A stretch of DNA of 38,703 nucleotides from Acinetobacter bouvetii DSM 14964 = CIP 107468. GTDB lineage: Bacteria; Pseudomonadota; Gammaproteobacteria; Pseudomonadales; Moraxellaceae. Below are positions 25,978 through 35,427 of this stretch, piece by piece. The notes beneath the pieces are model-generated. The model had not been told where the DNA came from and made no database searches. It saw nothing but the letters and a program-made list of their open reading frames with translations. A program made the translations under genes and the position numbers. The DNA lies in contig NZ_KB849727.1 in NCBI RefSeq assembly GCF_000368865.1, forward strand, positions 944,904 through 983,606. Direction: 5' to 3'. The first letter of the stretch is position 1. Every line of letters starts with the position of its first letter.

Positions 25978-26029
25978 TTTTTTACTCATGAACCAGCGAT
26001 TGCAAACAAGATCTTCAAAAATTTCAGGC

Positions 26030-26062
26030 AAAAAAAAGACCGCGTTTTGGAACGTGGTCTAT
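26030..26062 (-). terminator. Terminator of tRNA-Met
   Basis: On the minus strand AGACCACG pairs with CGCGGTCT (one G-T pair; loop TTCCAAAA), followed by eight T in a row. Confidence 0.88.
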
Positions 26063-26067
26063 AAAAA

Positions 26068-26144
26068 TGGTGGCTATGACGGGACTTGAACCTGTGACCC
26101 CCGCATTATGAGTGCGGTGCTCTAACCAACTGAGCTACATAGCC
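26068..26144 (-). tRNA. Elongator tRNA-Met (anticodon CAT)
   Basis: The minus strand reads GGCTATG paired with CATAGCC, the D-arm AGCTCAGTTGGTTAGAGC, the anticodon loop CTCATAA and T-loop TTCAAGT, and ends ACCA. The sequence follows E. coli elongator tRNA-Met closely, so it is not the initiator or the lysidine-modified tRNA-Ile. Confidence 0.95.
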
Positions 26145-26159
26145 TTAAACTGTGCGCGC

Positions 26160-26188
26160 ATTATGTGGTTTTATCCAAAGTACGTCAA
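26160..26188 (-). promoter_or_regulatory. Promoter of tRNA-Met, -35 inside an inverted repeat
   Basis: On the minus strand TTGACG (26183-26188), a 17-base spacer and CATAAT (26160-26165) form a good sigma-70 promoter about 16 bases before the tRNA. The -35 sits in the loop of AAGTAC-TTGAC-GTACTT, a perfect 6-bp inverted repeat that could also act as a 3' hairpin of the rnpB transcript. Confidence 0.75.
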
Positions 26189-26218
26189 GTACTTAATGCG
26201 CTTAATTGATCAAAATTT

Positions 26219-26595
<377 letters not shown>

Positions 26596-26620
26596 AGCGG
26601 GATGATAGCAAATAAACAAA

Positions 26621-27407
<787 letters not shown>

Positions 27408-27514
27408 TTATTTTAGCAAAATCTTGTTTTTGGGTGAAGAAACTCCATCAATTTAAACAGTCCATAAGCATATAAGTTCGGGTACAATAGCCTTAACTTT
27501 GGAAGTTTCTGATT

Positions 27515-27991
27515 ATGTCGAAAGTAACTGTTGTTAAAAAAAATAACGGCGGAACGATTGCGCAGAACAAACGCGCCCGCCACGATTATTTTATTGAAGA
27601 GAAATTTGAAGCTGGACTTTCCTTGCAAGGCTGGGAAGTTAAGTCGCTTCGTGCTGGCCGTATGACCCTTAGCGAAAGCTATATCACCTTTAAAAATGGC
27701 GAAGCGTATTTGTTTGGCGCTCAAATTCAGCCCTTGCTGAGCGCATCTACGCACATTGTGCCTGAAGCCCGCCGTACACGTAAACTATTGCTCAGTAAGC
27801 GTGAAATAGAAAAGCTAATGGGTTCCGTCGATCAAAAAGGCTATTCATGTGTTCCTCTCGCCTGTTACTGGAAAGGCCGTTTAGCGAAACTGGAAATTGC
27901 TTTGGTGAAAGGCAAGCAGCTGCATGACAAGCGCGCCACTGAAAAAGACCGCGACTGGCAGCGTGATAAAGCCCGCATTATGCATAAATAA
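27515..27991 (+). CDS. smpB: SsrA-binding protein SmpB
   Basis: Binds tmRNA and brings it to stalled ribosomes for trans-translation. Family features: [48 protein letters not shown] and the basic C-terminal tail [17 protein letters not shown] ([20 protein letters not shown]) that enters the A site. It has 158 residues, as expected. GGAAG lies about 11 bases before the ATG. A possible -10, TACAAT, lies about 30 bases upstream. No ssrA gene is present in the window. Confidence 0.97.
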   Translation: MSKVTVVKKNNGGTIAQNKRARHDYFIEEKFEAGLSLQGWEVKSLRAGRMTLSESYITFKNGEAYLFGAQIQPLLSASTHIVPEARRTRKLLLSKREIEKLMGSVDQKGYSCVPLACYWKGRLAKLEIALVKGKQLHDKRATEKDRDWQRDKARIMHK

Positions 27992-28116
27992 ACCGCACAT
28001 CATAAAAACATCCAGCTGGAGGTTTTTATTGATCAATAATGAATGAATTTTTCAGTTCAGCATGATTTTATTAGTGACAGCTGTCCCAGCATATTCTTCA
28101 AAATTGCCCATAAAGA

Positions 28117-28153
28117 AAAAAGCCAAAAGAATTTAATTTTCTTTTGGCTTTTT
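28117..28153. terminator. Bidirectional terminator after smpB and the flavodoxin gene
   Basis: A 15-bp stem, AAAAAGCCAAAAGAA / TTCTTTTGGCTTTTT, with A- and T-rich sides lies between two convergent genes. Confidence 0.88.
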
Positions 28154-28194
28154 AAATACTTATAGCTGAATATTTAAACAATTAAAAAAATAAA

Positions 28195-28746
28195 TTATTT
28201 AAATTTATTCAATGTCAGGGCTAAATATTCACCAAACCAGATGGCAGTGTTCAAATCACCTGTGGGCGGTGTCACCTCAACTGGCGCATTATCTGACTGA
28301 GTCATTAAACCCAGAAAGCTTGACATGCGGTTCAGGTCTTGCGCACTGCGCCCCGTGGGCATCATCGGCAAGCCAGACCACAGCATGCCATGCTGCATGG
28401 CAAATAAATTAATCTGCTGCAAAACGGCCAATTTGTCGCCGCTTAAACCGCCACCATTGGTAAAACCGGCCGCCAATTTGCCTTGCCAAGTCCGCGCAAG
28501 CCAGCGTTTAGAAGACTGTTCCATAAACTGCTTCAAGCCTGATGTAATGCTGCCCATATACGTCGGACAGCCAAATACAATGGCATCGGCCTGGTCTAAA
28601 ACCTCCCAATCTATCTGTTCAATATTCATGCTATGCACTGCAATGCCGGCCTGTTCCGCACCCTGAGCAATGCAGGAAGCGACTTTTGCTGTATGGCCGT
28701 AAGGGCTGTGATAAACAATAGCGATAGATTTTGCGGATAAAGGCAT
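28195..28746 (-). CDS. Flavodoxin-like NAD(P)H-dependent oxidoreductase
   Basis: A 183-residue flavoprotein of the flavodoxin/WrbA type. The FMN phosphate loop is SIAIVYHSPYGHTAKVA near residue 8, followed by FGCPTYMGSITSGLKQFME and the typical third loop TNGGGLSGDKLAVLQQ. Members reduce quinones or carry electrons with FMN. The C-terminal part differs from classical WrbA, so no symbol is given. Start ATG 28746 fits the fold but has a weak ribosome-binding site. It follows pgeF by 40 bases on the same strand and could be the last gene of the rluD-pgeF operon. Confidence 0.86.
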   Translation of the reverse strand: MPLSAKSIAIVYHSPYGHTAKVASCIAQGAEQAGIAVHSMNIEQIDWEVLDQADAIVFGCPTYMGSITSGLKQFMEQSSKRWLARTWQGKLAAGFTNGGGLSGDKLAVLQQINLFAMQHGMLWSGLPMMPTGRSAQDLNRMSSFLGLMTQSDNAPVEVTPPTGDLNTAIWFGEYLALTLNKFK

Positions 28747-28786
28747 AGTAATTAAAAGTCTACAGATTCAATCAAGTTTAGCATTT

Positions 28787-29527
28787 TCATGCCATAAACA
28801 CGAACGTTGCCATGCGGCCGGTTCGAGATTCCCGGCGGTAAGAAAAAAAATCCTCCGGCTGCTGATAAGAGCACTGATCGCCTCCCAGCACGGTATTCAC
28901 CCCATGCAAAGCTAAAATATACCGCGCAATGGCATACAGATCGGCATAGTACTTTCCTTCTTTCAGGCCTGCTTTGAATGCGCTGTCCAGCTCAGGATAT
29001 TTAGAGCAAAACGCCTGTTTCACTTCAGCGCCAATTTCAAAATTGTCTTGGCAAATAGCCGCCCCGAGCCACGCCCATGCCGGCGGATTTTTCATCTCGC
29101 CAATTGTAGCTTCGATGATGCCGCCAGCCAAACCGCGCCAGCCTGCATGCAGATTGGCCACCTCAGTGCCTTCTGTGTTGCCCAGCACCACAGGCAAACA
29201 ATCCGCAGTCATCATCATTAAGGCATGGCCAGCTGTTTGTGTAACCAAGCCATCACCCACCAGCGCATCAAAAGGCATTTCCGCATTGATGGTGCGGCAG
29301 ATGGTGCTGTGCGTTTGAGTCATCCATGTGATTTTACGCACGCCATAAACAGAAAACTCTTCCAGCAGCGCCATACGGTGGCGCTGCACACGCTGCGGAT
29401 CATCATTGACATGCAAGGCCAAATTAAAGCCTGCCAATTCAGGCATTTCTGACGGTAGCGCCTTTTCATGATGCACTCGGGTCTGGCCTGCATACACACC
29501 TTTCGGCAGCCCTTGAACAAATTGCAT
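28787..29527 (-). CDS. pgeF: Peptidoglycan editing factor / laccase-domain protein
   Basis: The YfiH-type 'multicopper polyphenol oxidoreductase' family. E. coli PgeF prevents L-serine from replacing L-alanine in peptidoglycan precursors, and homologues act on purine nucleosides; the old polyphenol-oxidase label rests on in vitro data. Conserved parts are LALHVNDDPQRVQRHR, WMTQTHS, MTADCLPVVL, NLHAGWRGLAGGI and FFSYRRESRTGRMATF, which include the Zn-binding His/Cys/His. It has 246 residues. AAGGATG lies before ATG 29527. It directly follows rluD, 45 bases away. Confidence 0.94.
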   Translation of the reverse strand: MQFVQGLPKGVYAGQTRVHHEKALPSEMPELAGFNLALHVNDDPQRVQRHRMALLEEFSVYGVRKITWMTQTHSTICRTINAEMPFDALVGDGLVTQTAGHALMMMTADCLPVVLGNTEGTEVANLHAGWRGLAGGIIEATIGEMKNPPAWAWLGAAICQDNFEIGAEVKQAFCSKYPELDSAFKAGLKEGKYYADLYAIARYILALHGVNTVLGGDQCSYQQPEDFFSYRRESRTGRMATFVFMA

Positions 29528-29572
29528 GTCTTCATCCTTTTCATTTTAGACTGAACGCATTCAGCCCTTGCC

Positions 29573-30625
29573 TCAATACGCTTTGTTTTCAGTACGCAAA
29601 ACATCAACCAAGTGGCTGAAGTCTTCAGGCCACGGCGCTTCAAACATCATATCTTCGCCTGTGCGCGGGTGCACCAGCCCCAGTTTAGCCGCATGCAAAG
29701 CCTGACGCTTAAAGCCGCGCAGCGTATCTGCCAGCAGTTCCGATGCGCCTGCAGGCACGCGCACACGGTTCATATATACAGAATCGCCAATCAGGCCATG
29801 ACCGATATAGCTGAAATGTACACGGATCTGATGGGTGCGGCCTGTTTCCAAACGCGCTTGGATGCGGGTGAAGTGCTGAAAGCGCTCTTTCACATTATAG
29901 TGCGTGACCGCTTCTTTCCCGCCCGGCAGAATGGCCATTTTAATGCGGTCTACCGGATGGCGCTTAATCGGCTCATCAATGGTGCCGCCGGCAATAATGG
30001 CACCATAAGCCACCAGATCATAAATCCGGTAAACCGATTTCTTCGCCAATTGCTTGCTGAGCGAGAACTGCGCTTCCAGATTTTTTGCAACAACCAGCAA
30101 GCCGGATGTATCTTTATCAATACGGTGCACTAAGCCCGCGCGGGTCAATTCCACAGATTTAGGATAATGATGCAGCAAGGCGTTCACCAGCGTTCCTGTC
30201 GAATTGCCGGCGCCCGGATGCACCACCATGCCTACAGGCTTATTAATGACAATAATGTCATCATCTTCATAGACAATGTCTAAAGGAATGTCTTCAGGCA
30301 GGCTGCGGGTTTGCGCTTCCAGCTCAACGTCAAGCGTGAGCAGTTCATCACCCTCGGATTTATACTTTGGCTTGACGCTGTTACCATTCACTAACAAATG
30401 GCCTTCTTTCAGCCACTGCTTCAGTTTTTCGCGTGAAAAATCAGGCCAAACGGTTGCTGCGACTTGGTCGATACGCTGTCCAAAAAAGCTGTCATCCAAT
30501 TGAAATTGCAACGATAAACGTGTTGCAGTTGAGTCTGAAGTATGGTTATCTGCATCCTCAGAATCTTCAAGCAAATTGAAGTCGGTTTCAGGGATATTGG
30601 AATTAGAAGATTGTGCTTGAGTCAT
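29573..30625 (-). CDS. rluD: 23S rRNA pseudouridine synthase RluD
   Basis: Forms pseudouridines 1911, 1915 and 1917 in helix 69 of 23S rRNA. An S4 RNA-binding domain (about residues 50-115) includes EKLKQWLKEGHLLVNG. The catalytic domain has the signature LVHRIDKDTSGLLVVAKN with the nucleophile Asp, and the later RLETGRTHQIRVHFSYIGHGL. It has 350 residues; the first 45 are an acidic, Ser/Asp-rich extension longer than in E. coli (326 residues). The gene is divergent from bamD with a 71-bp gap, an arrangement conserved in gammaproteobacteria. Confidence 0.96.
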   Translation of the reverse strand: MTQAQSSNSNIPETDFNLLEDSEDADNHTSDSTATRLSLQFQLDDSFFGQRIDQVAATVWPDFSREKLKQWLKEGHLLVNGNSVKPKYKSEGDELLTLDVELEAQTRSLPEDIPLDIVYEDDDIIVINKPVGMVVHPGAGNSTGTLVNALLHHYPKSVELTRAGLVHRIDKDTSGLLVVAKNLEAQFSLSKQLAKKSVYRIYDLVAYGAIIAGGTIDEPIKRHPVDRIKMAILPGGKEAVTHYNVKERFQHFTRIQARLETGRTHQIRVHFSYIGHGLIGDSVYMNRVRVPAGASELLADTLRGFKRQALHAAKLGLVHPRTGEDMMFEAPWPEDFSHLVDVLRTENKAY

Positions 30626-30696
30626 TTGATCATTCAGGCAAAAGTGGTTTAATAGTGCAATTGTAGCTCATTGCCAGTATTAACAGAGGAATTTTT

Positions 30697-31710
30697 ATGT
30701 CGCTGCCACATTATAAAAAGACAATGCTTGCTCTAACGATTGGTATTGCAGCCGCAATGTCAGGCTGCAGCAGCAATCCAAAAAAAGATGTGGTCGATAC
30801 TGGTCCGCAATCCAGCGAACAGGTTTATATTGAAAAAGCTAAAAAAGCGCTTGATCGCCATCAATATACAGATGCGGCAAAACATCTTGAAGCTCTAGAA
30901 ACGTATTACCCAACTGGCAGCTATGCAGCGCAGGCGCAGCTGGAACTGCTTTACGTTAAATTCCAGCAAAAAGACTATGAAGCCGCTATCACTTTGGCAG
31001 AACGTTTTATCCGCTTGAATCCGCAGCACCCAAATGTAGATTATGCGTATTATGTCCGCGGTGTTGCCAATATGGAGCAAAACTATGACGGCCTGCTGCG
31101 CTATACGTCATTAAAGCAGTCACACCGTGATGTGAGCTATTTAAAAGTGGCTTATCAGAATTTTGTAGATTTTATCCGCCGTTATCCGTCCAGCACCTAT
31201 GCGGTAGACGCAGCGCAGCGCATGAAGTTTATTGGCCAGGAATTGGCTGAAAGCGAAATGAACGCCGCCCGCTTCAACATTAAGCGTAAAGCCTACCTTG
31301 CGGCTGTGGAGCGTTCATTATGGGTCATTGAACACTATCCGCAAACTCCGCAAATTCCAGAAGCTTTGGCGACAGCCGCTTACGGTTATGACAAACTCGG
31401 CGATAAAGCGACGTCCCAGCAGTATATTGATATCTTGAAATTGAACTATCCTGAACTGGTGAAATCTGACGGCACGGTCAACATGCGCGCCGCCCGCAGT
31501 GAAGGCAGTTTCTGGAACCGCGCGACTTTAGGCGTCTTTGGCAAAGAAGGCCGCACCCATTCTGAACAGGATGCAGTGAAAAACACAGACAGCGGAGAAA
31601 AGCGCAGCCTAACCAACCGCTTATCTTTTGGCTTGCTGGACCGCCCTAAAGCGGAAGCGGCTGAGATTCAGCAGCCTGTTGAATCGGATGCAGCGCAGCC
31701 AGCCGAATAA
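30697..31710 (+). CDS. bamD: Outer-membrane assembly lipoprotein BamD
   Basis: Essential partner of BamA in folding outer-membrane beta-barrels. The signal peptide ends in the lipobox MSGC with Cys24. TPR-like repeats follow: ALDRHQYTDAAKHLEALETY, then FQQKDYEAAITLAERFI and PNVDYAYYVRGVANMEQ, which are typical BamD segments. At 337 residues it is longer than the E. coli protein (about 245) and close to the Pseudomonas one. The extra C-terminal tail (about 270-337) is charged and low complexity. GAGGAA lies 5 bases before the ATG. Confidence 0.95.
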   Translation: MSLPHYKKTMLALTIGIAAAMSGCSSNPKKDVVDTGPQSSEQVYIEKAKKALDRHQYTDAAKHLEALETYYPTGSYAAQAQLELLYVKFQQKDYEAAITLAERFIRLNPQHPNVDYAYYVRGVANMEQNYDGLLRYTSLKQSHRDVSYLKVAYQNFVDFIRRYPSSTYAVDAAQRMKFIGQELAESEMNAARFNIKRKAYLAAVERSLWVIEHYPQTPQIPEALATAAYGYDKLGDKATSQQYIDILKLNYPELVKSDGTVNMRAARSEGSFWNRATLGVFGKEGRTHSEQDAVKNTDSGEKRSLTNRLSFGLLDRPKAEAAEIQQPVESDAAQPAE

Positions 31711-31734
31711 ATCCGGCATTTAGGATGATTTTTC

Positions 31735-31766
31735 ATAAAGGGCAAGTTATCATACTTGCCCTTTAT
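31735..31766 (+). terminator. Terminator of bamD
   Basis: A perfect 13-bp stem, ATAAAGGGCAAGT / ACTTGCCCTTTAT, with a 6-base loop. The T-run is short. Confidence 0.8.
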
Positions 31767-31929
31767 CATTTCAGGCTGACGCAGATCACCGCTTGATCCG
31801 AATGCTCAAAAAGGATACAAATGACTGATCGGCATGTCCGCCAGCCGCTGGCTTGCACTTAAATGCGATCAGCAAAAAATTGACCCTTTCTATTTTCCGC
31901 AGACTTTGAAGACATATTGATATAACAGC

Positions 31930-33861
31930 ATGGCGATTCCTCAGCACACCATTGATCAAATTTTAGACCGCACCGATATTGTCGATGTGATCGGTCAATT
32001 TGTGAAATTAAAAAAGACTGGGCGTACCTATTCAGGCTGCTGCCCGTTTCATCAGGAAAAATCGCCATCTTTTCACGTATACCGTGACAAGCAGTATTTC
32101 CACTGCTTCGGCTGTCAGGCCAATGGCAATGCCATCCGTTTTTTAATGGATATCGGCAGCCGAAATTTCATTGAAGTCATGAAGGACCTTTCGAGTCAAA
32201 CCGGCATTGAACTGCCAAAAGACAATTTTGACTCCAACAAATTAAAATACAAGCGGGAAGCGCAGAAACCGAAAGCGCCTGCGGAATCAGCGCAAACCGC
32301 ACAGCCTACCCCAGCTCAGGCAAAAACTGCGCCTGCAGCCGGTGAACAGCAGCCCGCATTTGAGCATGATCCATTTGCAGAATTTCAGCCTCAGGATGAC
32401 GCCTTTTACGGCAATGATCCTTTTGCGGCCTTTGATCAGCCTGCAGCCTTTGAACAGGCCCAGCCGGACGGCAATCTGTACGACTTGCTGGAAAATATTG
32501 CACAATTTTACGCGCATCAACTGCCGCACAGCAAAACGGCGCAGCAGTATTTTAAACAGCGCGGTCTGTCTGCGGAAACCATTGCGTATTGGCGCTTAGG
32601 CTATGCGCCAGAAGACTGGCAGCATTTAGAAAAAGCTTTTCCGCAGGATATTGAAGGCTTAAAACTGCTGGGCCTGATCCGCACCAGTGACAGCGGCCGT
32701 GATTTTGACTTGCTGCGCGACCGGGTCATTTTCCCGATCCGTGACCCGAAAGGCCGGGTGGTCGGCTTTGGCGGCCGGGCGCTGAATGACGAAATCAAGC
32801 CCAAATACATTAACTCGCCAGATTCTGAAGTTTTCCATAAAAATCAGCTGCTGTATGGCTTATATGAAGGCCGCAAGCAAAAAGCCCAAGACTGGCTGAT
32901 GGTCGAAGGCTATATGGATGTTATTGCCCTGCAGCAGTATGGCATTGCAGGCGCAGTTGCAACTTTGGGCACAGCCAGCAACACTGAACATCTGAATATT
33001 CTGTTCAAGCAAAATAACCGCATCACCATTGCCTTTGACGGTGACGCTGCCGGGCAAAAAGCCGCCCGCCGCACTTTAGAAATTGCCCTGCCGCTGCTGA
33101 ATGACGGCCGTGAGCTGAAATTCTTTGTGCTGCCGAATGATCACGACCCAGATTCCTTAATCCGCCGTGAAGGCATTGAAAATTTTAGACGGCTGTTAGA
33201 TACAGCGCCTTTGCTGTCTGAGTTTGTCTTTGCGCATTTAACTCAAAATTTTGATGTCACCAAACCTGAAGGCAAAAGCCAAGTGATGGGTGAACTCAAA
33301 CAGCTGACAGAGTTGCTGCCGAAAACGGGGTCATACCGTTATCTGCTGCAGCAGTATTTCCGTGAAAAACTCGGCTTCAGCCGTAAATGGCAGCCGCAGG
33401 TCAATAACGACGCCTCACTCAGCTTCAGCACCAAAATTGATGCTGAAGAATATGTCATAGCGATTTTAATCAATCATCCCTATCTGTACATTCATTTTGA
33501 GCCGCTGCGCGCGCTGATTTCATCCGACTTATTGCTGTTTAATATTCTGAATATTTTCAATACTATTTTTGATGATTTGCCGGATGATCCTGAACTGTCC
33601 CGCTATTATGTTTTAGGCGCATGTTCGGCGTATCACCATGAATTGCAGCATATTTTAGAAAATGCCAATATCAGCGATTATACGTCGTCTCCTGAACAGG
33701 CAGACAAATTGGCCGCAGATTTTTCGGTCAAACTGCAATACGAATGCCTGCAGCAAAAGATCAAATCGAAGAAATTTTCCAGTCTTGCTGAAATGCGCAA
33801 TCTGAAACAGAAAATTTATGAGATCAGCAAAAAAAGGTCGCTGACGCTCTTAGATGAATAA
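31930..33861 (+). CDS. dnaG: DNA primase
   Basis: Makes RNA primers at the replication fork with DnaB. The CHC2 zinc finger uses C38, H41, C59 and C62 (CPFHQEKSPSFHV, FHCFGCQANG). Next comes an Ala/Pro/Gln-rich linker (residues about 110-181), then the catalytic core with VIFPIRDPKGRVVGFGGRAL and TOPRIM motifs VEGYMDVIAL and AFDGDAAGQKAARRT. A C-terminal helicase-binding domain follows. At 643 residues it is about 60 longer than E. coli DnaG (581), mostly because of the linker. The usual rpsU-dnaG-rpoD macrooperon is not seen here. The ribosome-binding site is weak, and the start is chosen by alignment. Confidence 0.97.
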   Translation: MAIPQHTIDQILDRTDIVDVIGQFVKLKKTGRTYSGCCPFHQEKSPSFHVYRDKQYFHCFGCQANGNAIRFLMDIGSRNFIEVMKDLSSQTGIELPKDNFDSNKLKYKREAQKPKAPAESAQTAQPTPAQAKTAPAAGEQQPAFEHDPFAEFQPQDDAFYGNDPFAAFDQPAAFEQAQPDGNLYDLLENIAQFYAHQLPHSKTAQQYFKQRGLSAETIAYWRLGYAPEDWQHLEKAFPQDIEGLKLLGLIRTSDSGRDFDLLRDRVIFPIRDPKGRVVGFGGRALNDEIKPKYINSPDSEVFHKNQLLYGLYEGRKQKAQDWLMVEGYMDVIALQQYGIAGAVATLGTASNTEHLNILFKQNNRITIAFDGDAAGQKAARRTLEIALPLLNDGRELKFFVLPNDHDPDSLIRREGIENFRRLLDTAPLLSEFVFAHLTQNFDVTKPEGKSQVMGELKQLTELLPKTGSYRYLLQQYFREKLGFSRKWQPQVNNDASLSFSTKIDAEEYVIAILINHPYLYIHFEPLRALISSDLLLFNILNIFNTIFDDLPDDPELSRYYVLGACSAYHHELQHILENANISDYTSSPEQADKLAADFSVKLQYECLQQKIKSKKFSSLAEMRNLKQKIYEISKKRSLTLLDE

Positions 33862-34110
33862 GCGCAAACGGAAGCCAATACAAGCCGTCTAAGTGATACT
33901 TTTTAAAATCCGGTTTCATTCGGTTCGCCGATACAGGCGCATGCATGACAAAATCATATGGCTGCATCCGCTTTATGGGCAGCTGAATGCAAAAAAGCCC
34001 TGCAGCCATGCTGTGTGCGTCTAAGAGACATTAAAAATCAAGAAAAACCCTAAACAGCTTTGCTTCATCTTAATGTAAATTGACTCCCATTTTAGAACCG
34101 TTTTTGAACT
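33862..34110. other. Region between convergent dnaG and hemA
   Basis: A 249-bp stretch with no convincing gene. It has a weak GCAGC...GCTGT-type hairpin around 33986-34018, but no clear terminator for either flanking gene. Confidence 0.4.
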
Positions 34111-35394
34111 TCAGCGCTTAGATTTACGGCGCTTTTCCGCAACGCCCGCCAACTCCCGCTCCAGCATTTCAAAGTAGGCCGGATCTTCAGCAGTGGCTGC
34201 ATGGCGCAGCAGGATTGACGTCGGATGCAGCAGTTTATTGGTCAGCCGGTAAGAAAACTCCTGCAGCACCTGTTCTGCAGCTTCCCCTTTTTGCAAACGC
34301 TCCAAGGCCAGCGCCAGCTCTTCTTGCCTTAAACTCTCACCATGCGCTCTATAAGCATGAATTGTCGCGCCAGCCAAATTCACCTTTTGCTGAATGACCA
34401 GCTCAGTCGCCAATTGGTTAACCATAACCTCGGCTTCCACTGCGGCTTGGCGGCGCTGCGCGAGGTTCTCATCAATCACGCTTTGCAGATCATCGACACC
34501 ATACAGGTAGACGCCATCCAAACTTTCAACCTTCGCTTCAATATCACGCGGCACGGCTAAATCGACCAGCAGCATCTGCTTATATTTGCGTTTTTTTAAC
34601 GCTGCTTTCACATCTTTAAAATAAATAACCTGATGCAAACTGCCTGTACAGCTGGAAATTACATCGGCGCGGTGCAAATTCTCCGCCAGCTGAGCAAAAT
34701 CAATAATCTCAACCTCTGCGCGATGCGCAATTTCCTGCGCCAGCGCTTCTGCGCGGCTGCGGGTACGGTTGCAAATAATGATTTTGCCCACGCCCATTTC
34801 CGCCAAATGCTTTGCCACCAGGCTGTTCATTTCACCGGCTGCAACCATCATAACGGTTAACTGCTCAGGCTTGCTGAAGACCTGCAAAGCCAGCTGCGCA
34901 ACTGCATAGCCCATGGAAACTGCATGGCTGCCGACGGCGGTTTCCGAGCGCACGCGCTTGGCTGCATAAAAAGCATATTCAAAAATTCGGTTTAAATTGG
35001 ACGATACCGTTTCTGCATCTTTCGCTAAAGACAGCGCGGTTTTGACTTGGCCTAAAATTTGCGGTTCGCCCAGCATCAGTGAGTCGAGCCCGCTGGCAAC
35101 CCGCATAAGATGTGTTACCGCCTGCGCGTTTTCGTAGCGGTACACATGATTTGACAATTGCTTTACATCAATATGATTTGCTTGGGCGAGCCAATTTAAT
35201 ACCATATCCGGATTCTCAGACATGGCATAAACTTCTGTACGGTTACATGTAGAAACCACCACCATATCATTCAGATATTCGGCATGGCTTTGCTGTGCAA
35301 GTAGCGCACTTAACTTTTCAGGGTTAAATGCGATTTTTTCACGCAGCTCTACAGAGGCGGTTTGATGGTTGACACCCAATGCAAAGAAAGACAT
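34111..35394 (-). CDS. hemA: Glutamyl-tRNA reductase
   Basis: First committed step of heme synthesis in the C5 pathway: reduces glutamyl-tRNA to glutamate-1-semialdehyde with NADPH. The nucleophile C50 sits in [12 protein letters not shown]. Further signatures are [17 protein letters not shown], the glycine-rich nucleotide site replaced by [17 protein letters not shown], and [11 protein letters not shown]. It has 427 residues; the basic tail AEKRRKSKR is typical. It is divergent from the TPR gene, with prmC/prfA not seen in the window. The N-terminal [10 protein letters not shown] supports ATG 35394. Confidence 0.97.
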   Translation of the reverse strand: MSFFALGVNHQTASVELREKIAFNPEKLSALLAQQSHAEYLNDMVVVSTCNRTEVYAMSENPDMVLNWLAQANHIDVKQLSNHVYRYENAQAVTHLMRVASGLDSLMLGEPQILGQVKTALSLAKDAETVSSNLNRIFEYAFYAAKRVRSETAVGSHAVSMGYAVAQLALQVFSKPEQLTVMMVAAGEMNSLVAKHLAEMGVGKIIICNRTRSRAEALAQEIAHRAEVEIIDFAQLAENLHRADVISSCTGSLHQVIYFKDVKAALKKRKYKQMLLVDLAVPRDIEAKVESLDGVYLYGVDDLQSVIDENLAQRRQAAVEAEVMVNQLATELVIQQKVNLAGATIHAYRAHGESLRQEELALALERLQKGEAAEQVLQEFSYRLTNKLLHPTSILLRHAATAEDPAYFEMLERELAGVAEKRRKSKR

Positions 35395-35427
35395 ATCAGA
35401 TCATCATTTCGCTAAATTTATGCTATT

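Noticed and set aside
29612..30133. 173-residue plus-strand ORF
   Set aside because: Antisense shadow of rluD.
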